A stretch of 64,000 nt of DNA, taken from Mangrovibacterium lignilyticum. Lineage in GTDB: Bacteria; Bacteroidota; Bacteroidia; Bacteroidales; Prolixibacteraceae. Both the position numbers and the translations under genes were made by a program. Shown piece by piece: positions 57,052-64,000 of the stretch (its first letter is position 1; each line of letters opens with the position of its first letter). The DNA lies in the NCBI RefSeq assembly GCF_010882175.1, contig NZ_WKLH01000005.1, forward strand, positions 62,001 through 126,000. The letters are read 5' to 3'. Below the pieces are notes generated by a model. That model searched no databases. It worked only from the letters and a program-made list of their open reading frames with translations, and had not been told where the DNA came from.

Positions 57052-57987
57052 TTAAACGCGAAAGGCAAGCGGGGTGACGGAAGTTTGTCGTTTAAAGAAA
57101 TTGGAGAAATGTGCCACTTCTTCGAATCCCAGCGAATAGGCAATCTCGGTGATGTTCCAATCGGTTTGCTTTAACAGGATTTTGGCTTCCTGGGCAATAC
57201 GGCTGCCAATAATATCGGTGGTTGTTTTCCCCGTGCTTTCTTTTAGCACCTTATTGAGGTGGTTGACATGAATAGACAGGCGCTCGGCGTAATCCTTGGC
57301 CGTACGCAGTCCCAGTCGTTGCGAGCCCGACTCGATGGGAAACTGTCGCTCGAGCAACTCCACAAACAGCGCGACAATGCGTTGCGAAGCATTTTGGCTG
57401 GTGTGCAGCGTAGTGGCTGGTTGCATTTTTTGTCCGTAATGTATGAGTTCAAGCACATAGTTGCGCAACAAATCGTACTTGAATTCATAATCGGAGGCGA
57501 TTTCCTTTTTCATTTTCCGGAAAACCAGTGCAATCTCTTCGGCATCTTCATTGCTCAACTCAAACACGGGGTAACCGCCCAACTTAAAAATAGGCAGCTC
57601 ATCGATCAATACCCCGCTTTTGTTCTTCACCAGGAAGGCATCGGTAAACACGCAAAACGTACCCGCCTGGTTTTCATCCTGCGGAATCCAGTGGTAAGGC
57701 ACTTTGGGCGTACCAAACAGCAGGGCATTCTTTTCAACCTGGATCACCTTGTCGGCATACTCAGCCCTGTTTCGGCCACGGATCAAACTGATTTTGTAAT
57801 ACGAACGGCGACTATAGGGCATCACCGCGTTCCGTTTCACTGAACGGATGGTTTCGGCCACATCGAATACATTGAAATGACCAACTTCCTTGTTGATTCC
57901 CGGGGGCAACAACTCCTGGATGTCGCGGCCGGTAAAGGCAGCAGCTTCGCGGTAAAACTCGTCAAGTGATGTATTTCGGATATTCAT
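57052..57987 (-). CDS. AraC family transcriptional regulator
   Basis: 311 residues from ATG 57987. N-terminal cupin-like sensing domain (~30-160; YYKISLIRGRNRAEYADK, FGTPKVPYHWIP) and a C-terminal double helix-turn-helix (~215-311; AERLSIHVNHLNKVLKESTGKTTTDII, WNITEIAYSLGFEEVAHFSNFFKRQTSVTPLAFR). The second helix-turn-helix is intact. By position it likely regulates the downstream SDR gene, a common pairing. A longer frame (to 58011) adds eight residues and lacks support. Confidence 0.93.
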   Translation of the reverse strand: MNIRNTSLDEFYREAAAFTGRDIQELLPPGINKEVGHFNVFDVAETIRSVKRNAVMPYSRRSYYKISLIRGRNRAEYADKVIQVEKNALLFGTPKVPYHWIPQDENQAGTFCVFTDAFLVKNKSGVLIDELPIFKLGGYPVFELSNEDAEEIALVFRKMKKEIASDYEFKYDLLRNYVLELIHYGQKMQPATTLHTSQNASQRIVALFVELLERQFPIESGSQRLGLRTAKDYAERLSIHVNHLNKVLKESTGKTTTDIIGSRIAQEAKILLKQTDWNITEIAYSLGFEEVAHFSNFFKRQTSVTPLAFRV

Positions 57988-58035
57988 GTTGGCCTTCTTT
58001 TCTATTTGCAAAATTCAAAGGTACGAATTATCCGA

Positions 58036-58145
58036 CAGTCCACACTGCGAGCGTGGAGTTTGTAATCTGTACTCTGCTTGGTACAAACAATTGAGTTGGA
58101 GATGCCGATTTTCAACAGGCATGTTGCGGCACGCTTTGCAAAAGC
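58036..58145. repeat. REP-like remnants upstream of the AraC gene
   Basis: GCGAGCGTGGAGTTTGTAAT then CTGTACTCTGCTTGG (58036-58082) aligns with the GCTAGCGC.GATTTG.AATC.GTGC.AGCTTGG ends of the 168-bp elements and the 47475 unit. A second inverted repeat, GGCACGCTTTGC-AAAAGCGCGGC, is near 58117-58140. Mutated but recognisable. Confidence 0.5.
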
Positions 58146-58231
58146 GCGGCAGCGGGATCGCAAACTAACCACGGTGCGCACACTGGCCTTCCTGTCATCC
58201 AAATACTGCTTTAGCCCTTCGTATCTAAGGA

Positions 58232-58262
58232 TTGACCTTGATGTGATTATTCCTTAATTTTA
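58232..58262 (+). promoter_or_regulatory. Promoter of the alpha/beta hydrolase gene
   Basis: TTG at 58232-58234 and TAATTTTA at 58255-58262 (one mismatch to TAnnTTTG) are separated by 20 bases, a good Bacteroidota -33/-7 arrangement, 28 bases before the ATG. Confidence 0.5.
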
Positions 58263-58289
58263 GTATAGAAATAACCAAACCTAAAAATC

Positions 58290-59162
58290 ATGAAAGCTAT
58301 CCTTATGCTCCTGGTACTAGTTATTGCAGGCTCATGTACTAATTCGATGAACGAAAAGATTGCGTACGGTTCAAATGAGAAGGCCGGTCAATATGTTGAT
58401 GTCAATGGCATCAAAATATACTGTGAAATTTATGGTGAAGGTGAGCCTTTATTGCTTTTGCACGGCAATGGCGGGTCTATTGTTGTCTTTGAAAAGCAAA
58501 TACCCGAATTGTCAAAACACTTTAAAGTCATTGCGGTTGACAGCAGGGCACAGGGAAAATCTTCTGACTCTGAAGATGAAATAAGCTATGCGCTGATGGG
58601 GTCAGACATGAATGAACTCATTGATCAGTTAAAGCTTGAACGTGTTGCTATTCTTGGCTGGAGCGATGGCGGTAACATTGGTTTGGAATTGGCTTATGCC
58701 CATCCTGAAAAAGTGACCAAACTAATAACAATTGGGGCCAATTATAGCTGGGAAGATTTCTCTGCAGCATCGGATAGTGTTCAGATGGATCCCCATGACC
58801 CTTTATATGAAAAAGTCAGTCCGATGATGTTAAAATACAGGGCAGCATATAAGGTGATTTCGCCGGACATAAAGAAGAAATTAAATGATCTCATGGAGAA
58901 ATATCCCAATTTCACAAAAGAACAGCTTCATGAAATACAAGTCCCTGTTTTAGTGGTTTCAGGCGATCACGATTTGATAAAGCTTGAGCATACGCTGGCA
59001 TTATTTAACAGTCTGCCGCATGCCCAACTTTTTGTTGTTCCAAGAGCTTCGCATATGGTACCTGCAGAACAACCGGAGCTGATAAACAGTGAAGTCGTCC
59101 GATTCATTACGACACCTTATCGGGATTTGGGTCGTTATTATTTTACGGAAATCGGGCGGTAG
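58290..59162 (+). CDS. Alpha/beta hydrolase lipoprotein
   Basis: 290 residues, lipobox at Cys16 (VIAGSC). Alpha/beta hydrolase fold with the oxyanion motif LLLLHGNGG (~54-62), nucleophile elbow GWSDGG with Ser125, acid in VVSGDHD and catalytic His in PRASHMVPAEQP. Most similar in style to small esterase/haloperoxidase-like hydrolases. As a lipoprotein it would act in the periplasm or at the outer membrane. Substrate unknown; monocistronic. Confidence 0.93.
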   Translation: MKAILMLLVLVIAGSCTNSMNEKIAYGSNEKAGQYVDVNGIKIYCEIYGEGEPLLLLHGNGGSIVVFEKQIPELSKHFKVIAVDSRAQGKSSDSEDEISYALMGSDMNELIDQLKLERVAILGWSDGGNIGLELAYAHPEKVTKLITIGANYSWEDFSAASDSVQMDPHDPLYEKVSPMMLKYRAAYKVISPDIKKKLNDLMEKYPNFTKEQLHEIQVPVLVVSGDHDLIKLEHTLALFNSLPHAQLFVVPRASHMVPAEQPELINSEVVRFITTPYRDLGRYYFTEIGR

Positions 59163-59376
59163 GCTTATTAAATAGCCGTTTATTCCTAACAGGACTTCAC
59201 AAAAAAGGAAGATACAAAGCAGGATTCGCTAAAGCGCGCATCGCTTCGTATGGTTTGAAATTAATTGAGTCACGCCACGCGATACATTCGTGCGGCATCT
59301 GGGAATTTTGTAAATTTAAGGTGTGTCGCATCACAAGAATGCGGACAACGAAGAACCGGATTAACACGAAAAAACG

Positions 59377-60129
59377 ATGAATGTAAATTTAGCCGTACTA
59401 ATTGATGGGGATAATATACCGTCTGCATTTGTAAAAGAGATGATGGAAGAAATTGCCAAATATGGTAATCCAACCATTAAACGAATCTATGGAGATTGGA
59501 CGAACCCCAGTCTTTCAAAATGGAAGAACGTACTTCTGGAGCATGCGATTACCCCGATCCAACAGTATAGCTATACGACAGGGAAAAATGCAACAGATTC
59601 TGCTATGATTATTGATGCCATGGATATCTTATATGCAGAAAGAGTCAATGGGTTCTGTATCGTATCGAGTGATAGTGATTTCACCAAATTAGCAACCCGC
59701 TTACGAGAGGCAGGCATGCAGGTCATCGGTATTGGAGAAAAGAAGACGCCGAACCCTTTTATCGTCGCTTGTGACAAATTCATATACATTGAGATTCTTA
59801 AAACAAAATCGAAGGAGAAAGAATCGGAAGAAAAAGGAATAGAAAAAGAATCGTTCGAGAAAATAGCGGGAAAAGAGATCAAACTAATTGCCGATACAAT
59901 TAATGACCTGTCGGACGATGAGGGCTGGGCTTTTTTGGGAGATGTTGGTAGCTTGTTGCAAAAGAAGCGACCTAACTTTGATCCCCGGAATTATGGTTTT
60001 CAAAAGTTAACGCCATTGATTAGTTCAACCGGGAAATTTGACATCGAGCAACGGGAAAATCCCAAAGGCAGGCATAAATTGATCTATGTCCGAAATAAAG
60101 AAAAGCGCATGATGCGCAGTAATCACTAA
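59377..60129 (+). CDS. NYN domain ribonuclease-like protein with C-terminal LOTUS/OST-HTH domain
   Basis: 250 residues. N-terminal NYN (LabA/DUF88, PIN-like) domain (~5-145): AVLIDGDNIPS with Asp10/Asp12, RIYGDWTNPS, TDSAMIIDAMDILY and FCIVSSDSDFTKLATRLREAG give the acidic cluster expected of a metal-dependent nuclease. A charged Lys/Glu linker (~147-170) leads to a LOTUS/OST-HTH domain (~172-245; WAFLGDVGSLLQKKRPNFDPRNYGFQKLTPLI), which binds RNA. The pair is a known bacterial architecture, thought to act in RNA turnover; its target is unknown. A gene of unknown function follows 136 bases later. Confidence 0.93.
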   Translation: MNVNLAVLIDGDNIPSAFVKEMMEEIAKYGNPTIKRIYGDWTNPSLSKWKNVLLEHAITPIQQYSYTTGKNATDSAMIIDAMDILYAERVNGFCIVSSDSDFTKLATRLREAGMQVIGIGEKKTPNPFIVACDKFIYIEILKTKSKEKESEEKGIEKESFEKIAGKEIKLIADTINDLSDDEGWAFLGDVGSLLQKKRPNFDPRNYGFQKLTPLISSTGKFDIEQRENPKGRHKLIYVRNKEKRMMRSNH

Positions 60130-60250
60130 GGCTCAGCCTGGAACGGTTCGGACAGCTCGCTGTCTGATGAGCTGGGGATAAGGTGGTTTTCCAACCTTGG
60201 TGCCCCGGGGCAACGTTGTACAGGCATATAAAAGGACCGTATTGTGATAA
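60130..60250. repeat. Inverted-repeat (REP-like) spacer
   Basis: Short GC-rich inverted repeats: GGACAGC-TC-GCTGTC (60151-60164), GTGCCCCGGGGCAACG (60201-60216) and a GGCTCAGCCTGG start. Probably a further REP-type block; it separates the NYN-LOTUS gene from the next gene. Confidence 0.5.
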
Positions 60251-60265
60251 TTGTTTTGGAAATTT

Positions 60266-61087
60266 ATGATTATGAATAGTTGGTCAAATATTGAGATTTC
60301 CACTCCGGATTCAGAAATCATCAAAATAAATGATTTGGAGAAAAGACTTGGAGAATTGCCTGAGAGCGTAAAACGAATCCGCGAACTCATCACCAGATTT
60401 GAAGTCTGCCATTTCAAATATAAACAGCACTTAAAAAAGATAAAGGATTCGATAACTGAGCTTCATCCGAATGTGGATCCGACAAAAATCGGCGTAAATC
60501 ATATCCAGCATGGAGAACATGTTATCAATACAGACACCACAGGGAAAAGCCTGATCGGACAACAATACATTTGGGCCTTGAAAGAATGGTTAAATGAAGA
60601 TCGTGAAAGTGAGGCCCCGGATAAATATGACAAAGAACTTGGACAACTGATTCGAAAATGGCTGGGTAATAAGAGTCCCGATAAAGTGCACTTAGTTAAG
60701 TTATTGCTTGCCAGATTGACTTGGGATTGGACCTCGTACGAGAAATTACTGCATGGTGGCGAATTTAAAGATATTGAATACCAGGCAAGCCGGATGGATA
60801 TTTGTCATTACGCATTTCCGAACAACCTTGATTTATTATTACAAGGGATCGGACAGCTAAAAGCGGTTGAGGGCAAAGAATTTGAAGGATGTGGCCTGTT
60901 TAATGCTGAGATACAAGAATATCTCGAAAAAGAGTTCGTAGACATGAATAACACGCTCAAATCTTTTCAAGTCAACAGTAGGTTGAGTCAGAATGATTTA
61001 ATTAGAACATGGTTGATGCTGTGTTTAGCCAAAACGATTAAAGAAAACATTAAAATATTGACACCAATTAATGGAATAGGAAATTAG
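60266..61087 (+). CDS. Hypothetical protein
   Basis: 273 residues from ATG 60266 (ATG 60272 equally possible). Not recognised. Residues ~20-60 are a predicted coiled coil (INDLEKRLGELPESVKRIRELI, HFKYKQHLKKIKDSITEL); the rest is mixed, with a Trp-rich centre (LARLTWDWTSYEKLLHGGEF) and several helices at the end (QEYLEKEFVDMNNTLKSF, LIRTWLMLCLAKTIKENI). No signal peptide or membrane helix. Its neighbour upstream is the NYN-LOTUS protein. Confidence 0.65.
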   Translation: MIMNSWSNIEISTPDSEIIKINDLEKRLGELPESVKRIRELITRFEVCHFKYKQHLKKIKDSITELHPNVDPTKIGVNHIQHGEHVINTDTTGKSLIGQQYIWALKEWLNEDRESEAPDKYDKELGQLIRKWLGNKSPDKVHLVKLLLARLTWDWTSYEKLLHGGEFKDIEYQASRMDICHYAFPNNLDLLLQGIGQLKAVEGKEFEGCGLFNAEIQEYLEKEFVDMNNTLKSFQVNSRLSQNDLIRTWLMLCLAKTIKENIKILTPINGIGN

Positions 61088-61273
61088 AGTTGTCAAGATT
61101 AATTACACAGAACACACCAGATGGGCATCGCGGGGGAAGTCGTAAATTCAGGCATTGTCGCCCACTCAAACGTTATTCCGGTTTGACAGGGAAGTGCCGC
61201 TCAACCAACGACTTCTCATCCGGTTTACAGTTATGGAAATTATGTATTGTCCCTTGTTCGTAATAATTGATAC

Positions 61274-61822
61274 ATGGTCAGGATACTCATATTCGCAATA
61301 GTAAGCATGCTGTTAATAGCTGTTTCATGGCGAACAATATTAAAAATTAGAAGTCATGGCTTTTATCGATTCCTAAGTTGGGAATGCATCGCTTGGCTTT
61401 TTGCTGTCAATTCTGAAAATTGGTTTGTCAATCCTTTTTCATTTAATCAAATAATTTCATGGATTCTTCTGATAATATCAGGATATTTGGTTGTTCATGG
61501 TCTGATTCTTTTAGTAAAAAGAGGAAAGCCCCAAAAGGACAGAAACGAACCAAGCCTTTATGAAATAGAACAAACAACGCAATTAATAGACAAAGGAATT
61601 TACAAATACATCAGGCATCCGATTTATTCCTCTTTGCTTTTTTTGACTTGGGGAATTCTCTTTAAGGATATCACATTCGGATTATTACTAATTGCCATCC
61701 TTTCCTCTGGCTGTCTTTATTTGACAGCTGTTTTCGAAGAGAAGGAATGTATGGCGTATTTTGGAGAGAAATACATTGCTTACATGAGACAAACAAAAAG
61801 ATTTATACCATATATTATTTGA
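61274..61822 (+). CDS. Isoprenylcysteine carboxyl methyltransferase-like membrane protein
   Basis: 182 residues with four to five membrane helices. The ICMT/PEMT family signature is GIYKYIRHPIYSSLLFLTWG (~112-131) and EEKECMAYFGEKYIAYMRQTKRFIP (~155-179): the RHP and the EE...Y...Y pattern bind S-adenosylmethionine and substrate at the membrane surface. Bacterial members methylate lipids or small molecules; the substrate here is unknown. The stop lies 41 bases before the GH28 start codon; a longer GH28 frame overlaps it but is not used. Confidence 0.85.
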   Translation: MVRILIFAIVSMLLIAVSWRTILKIRSHGFYRFLSWECIAWLFAVNSENWFVNPFSFNQIISWILLIISGYLVVHGLILLVKRGKPQKDRNEPSLYEIEQTTQLIDKGIYKYIRHPIYSSLLFLTWGILFKDITFGLLLIAILSSGCLYLTAVFEEKECMAYFGEKYIAYMRQTKRFIPYII

Positions 61823-61863
61823 CAACAAGGAACCCAGTTAACAAACCAAACAAACTACCCCGG

Positions 61864-63219
61864 ATGAAAAAACTACTCTTTCTTTTTTTGATCCTGTTTG
61901 TAAACCTAAGCATCGTAGCTCAGGACAACAGTTTCCCAACAGACGAAGTAGATGAAATCGTAACACGCATACAATTACCCCAAATACCCTCTTTCGAAAT
62001 AAATATCGCTAGTCTGGGGGCGACAGGCGATTCTACTGCGAATTGTAAGCCTGCTTTTGACGAGGCTATGGCGCTGTGCAAAAAAAATAACGGCGGTATG
62101 ATCATTGTTCCGAAAGGCACCTATAAACTCAATGGGCCAATTCACTTTGTGAGCAACGTCAGGCTGGAGATCAACGAAGGGGCAACAATTCGTTTCAGTG
62201 ATAAGCCGAAAGATTACCTGCCCCTGGTTCTGACAAGCTGGGAAGGCACAATGCTTTACAATTACAGTCCGCTTATTTATGCCCACGATTGCCACGACAT
62301 AGCGATCACAGGCAAAGGAACGATCGATGGCGAAGGTGGCCGACTGTGGGACAGCTATAAAGAAAAGGAAGACGGCGACAAGATGTTGAGCCGGGATATG
62401 AATCATCAAGGTGTTCCGATCGCAGACCGGAAATTCGGAGAAGGACATTACCTTCGGCCCCATTTAATCCAGTTTTTCAATTGCAAGAACATCCTGGTCG
62501 AGAATATCCGCATCGAAGATTCGCCGTTTTGGTGTCTGCACCTCTTAAAATCGCAAAGTATCACCATCAGGGGGGTGAACTATAAATCATTGAACCATAA
62601 TAATGACGGCATTGACCCGGAATATGCCAAAGATGTTTTAATCGAAAATATCACTTTCGATAACGGCGATGACAATATTGCCATTAAAGCGGGCAGGGAT
62701 CATGAAGGCCGGAAAAACAATGCCACGCCCAGCGAGAATATTGTCATCCGCAATTGTAGCTTTAAGGGGTTGCATGGTGTTGTGGTGGGTAGTGAAATGT
62801 CGGCAGGGATACGGAACATATATATTGACAGTTGTCAAACAGGTGGATATTTAAAACGGGGGATTTATTTTAAAACCAATGCCGATCGGGGGGGATTTAT
62901 AAATAACGTTTATGTCCGGAACCTGGATATGGATGAGGTTGAAGATTGCCTTTATATTACGGCTAACTTTTTGGGCGAAGGAAGCGGATATCCTTCAGAA
63001 ATTTTGGATATCTGGTATTCCAATATCAAATGCCGGAAAGCAACGAAAACGGCCATTGTGATACAAGGATACCCGGAAAAGAAAGTACGCAACATCCACC
63101 TTCACGATATCGAAGTTCAATCGGCAAAGAACGGCATGACCGTCGTCGATGCAGAAAATGTGGAAATCGGAGATATCATCATCGGAGAACGGGCAACAGT
63201 GCCTTCGGCCTTGAAATAA
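61864..63219 (+). CDS. GH28 family glycoside hydrolase (polygalacturonase-like)
   Basis: 451 residues, signal peptide to ~20 (LSIVAQ). Right-handed beta-helix with the GH28 catalytic set: NNDGID (Asp248, the NTD equivalent), GDDNIAIKAG (Asp269/Asp270), LHGVVVGS (His304) and KRGIYFKT (Arg332/Lys337, the RIK equivalent). It cleaves alpha-1,4-galacturonosyl or related pectic linkages; exo or rhamnogalacturonan activity cannot be distinguished by eye. No pectin PUL is attached, though an aldo/keto reductase gene follows 33 bases downstream and may share the transcript. Confidence 0.93.
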   Translation: MKKLLFLFLILFVNLSIVAQDNSFPTDEVDEIVTRIQLPQIPSFEINIASLGATGDSTANCKPAFDEAMALCKKNNGGMIIVPKGTYKLNGPIHFVSNVRLEINEGATIRFSDKPKDYLPLVLTSWEGTMLYNYSPLIYAHDCHDIAITGKGTIDGEGGRLWDSYKEKEDGDKMLSRDMNHQGVPIADRKFGEGHYLRPHLIQFFNCKNILVENIRIEDSPFWCLHLLKSQSITIRGVNYKSLNHNNDGIDPEYAKDVLIENITFDNGDDNIAIKAGRDHEGRKNNATPSENIVIRNCSFKGLHGVVVGSEMSAGIRNIYIDSCQTGGYLKRGIYFKTNADRGGFINNVYVRNLDMDEVEDCLYITANFLGEGSGYPSEILDIWYSNIKCRKATKTAIVIQGYPEKKVRNIHLHDIEVQSAKNGMTVVDAENVEIGDIIIGERATVPSALK

Positions 63220-63252
63220 TTTAGTTTTTAGTATGAACCAGAAAACAAACAA

Positions 63253-64000
63253 ATGGCAAAACTAATTTTAAATGATGGCAATGAGATTCCAACGATTGGT
63301 TTTGGAACTTATGAGTCAACCGAACAAGAGGGAATTGATGCGGTTCGTTACGCCATCACAAGCGGTTATCGCTTGATTGATACGGCAGCATTTTATAAAA
63401 ATGAAGAAGCTGTTGGAAAAGGAATTAAAGCCAGCGGAATTGACCGAAGTGATATTTTTGTAACGACTAAATTGTGGCGTGAGAGTTTAGGATATGAATC
63501 CGCAAAAAAGGAATTGGCCCTGTCGTTAGATAAGCTCGGTTTGGACTACGTTGATTTGTATTTGATTCACTGGCCGGCAAATGCTAAGAACTACGATAAT
63601 TGGCAACAAACCAATGCCGACACCTGGCGGGCAATGGAGGAGCTGCAGGCCGAAGGAAAGATCAAGTCGATTGGGGTAAGCAATTTTTGGCAGGAACATT
63701 TGGAAGTGTTGTCTGAGACCGCAAAGCTTACTCCGGCAGTGAATCAAATCGAATTTCATCCGGGCTATTGGCAGCCGGAGTTGGTCGAATATTGTCAAAA
63801 ACAAAACATTGTTGTTGAGGCCTGGTCGCCTTTAGCACGAGGGAAAGTTTTTGGGAACGAGCTATTGAAGCAAATTGCCCGACTTCATCAGAAATCAGTT
63901 GCTCAGGTTAGTCTTCGCTGGATCATTCAACACGATGTTGTAGCCATTCCAAAGTCGACTACCAATGAACGAATTACAGGTAATCTCGACTTATTCGATT
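63253..64000 (+). CDS. Aldo/keto reductase (2,5-diketo-D-gluconate reductase type), partial
   Basis: The first 249 residues are in the window; the gene continues past the right edge, with about 15-30 residues expected to be missing. MAKLILNDGNEIPTIGFGTY is the typical start. The catalytic tetrad is present: Asp43 (LIDTAAFY), Tyr48, Lys73 (TTKLW) and His106 (LIHWP). NQIEFHPGYW and the NADPH-binding AIPKSTTNERI near the end support family AKR. It reduces a small aldehyde or ketone with NADPH; the 33-base distance to the GH28 gene suggests a role in sugar or uronate metabolism (inference). Confidence 0.93.
   Translation, partial: MAKLILNDGNEIPTIGFGTYESTEQEGIDAVRYAITSGYRLIDTAAFYKNEEAVGKGIKASGIDRSDIFVTTKLWRESLGYESAKKELALSLDKLGLDYVDLYLIHWPANAKNYDNWQQTNADTWRAMEELQAEGKIKSIGVSNFWQEHLEVLSETAKLTPAVNQIEFHPGYWQPELVEYCQKQNIVVEAWSPLARGKVFGNELLKQIARLHQKSVAQVSLRWIIQHDVVAIPKSTTNERITGNLDLFD

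Overview
The window looks like a chromosomal segment of a Bacteroidota organism, most likely an environmental Marinilabiliales/Prolixibacteraceae-type bacterium. Reasons: four SusC/SusD-type genes-in-pairs, an ECF sigma/FecR cell-surface signalling unit, a hybrid two-component regulator (HTCS), a DUF5916 protein, many Bacteroidota-style -7 boxes (TAnnTTTG), A-rich ribosome binding sites instead of strong Shine-Dalgarno sequences, and several REP-like hairpin families between genes. The genus assignment is inference. I saw no rRNA, tRNA, CRISPR array or complete insertion sequence.

Layout. 1-6.6 kb is housekeeping: the end of a DUF5916 outer-membrane protein, a MATE exporter, an overlapping tRNA-modification pair (TrhO and dihydrouridine synthase), a NifX/NifB-like FeMo-cofactor-domain protein behind a double palindromic operator, MsrB and a hemolysin III/PAQR protein. 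6.8-13.8 kb is an ECF sigma - FecR anti-sigma - SusC (with STN signalling domain) - SusD unit. 13.97-14.2 kb is an array of degenerate 21-bp tandem repeats.

14.3-39.9 kb is one large polysaccharide utilisation locus (PUL). On the minus strand lie a GH43-type lipoprotein with the residue pattern of exo-beta-1,3-galactanases and a 1382-residue HTCS. Divergently, a GH16 enzyme, two tandem SusC/SusD pairs and a discoidin-type surface lipoprotein end at a clear terminator; then come a BNR-type beta-propeller lipoprotein with a LamG-like tail, a GH88 unsaturated glucuronyl hydrolase, a GH2 beta-galactosidase and a second BNR propeller resembling ulvan/uronate lyases. Two 19-bp direct repeats exactly 21 bp apart upstream of the GH16 gene are the best candidate HTCS operator. 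The enzyme set suggests a beta-1,3-galactan carrying uronic acid (type II arabinogalactan-like, or a marine glucuronic-acid polysaccharide); the substrate is inference.

40-64 kb is a mosaic of small single genes separated by repeats: a four-helix protein with an acidic tail, a di-Mop molybdate-binding protein, an AT-rich island with two small genes bounded by two 168-bp near-identical BIME-like elements (about six differences), a second perfectly phased 21-bp repeat array, an S1 sulfatase, two RDD proteins, a DUF3024 protein, lipoproteins, a beta-propeller protein, an SDR and AraC regulator, an alpha/beta hydrolase, a NYN-LOTUS protein, an ICMT-like methyltransferase, a GH28 enzyme and the start of an aldo/keto reductase. 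At least two ORFs in this part end inside repeat elements.

The least explained signals are the two related 21-bp-period arrays 29 kb apart, the 168-bp BIME pair flanking AT-rich cargo, and the double GAACTAAAGTTC operator. No obviously new defence or secretion system was recognised.
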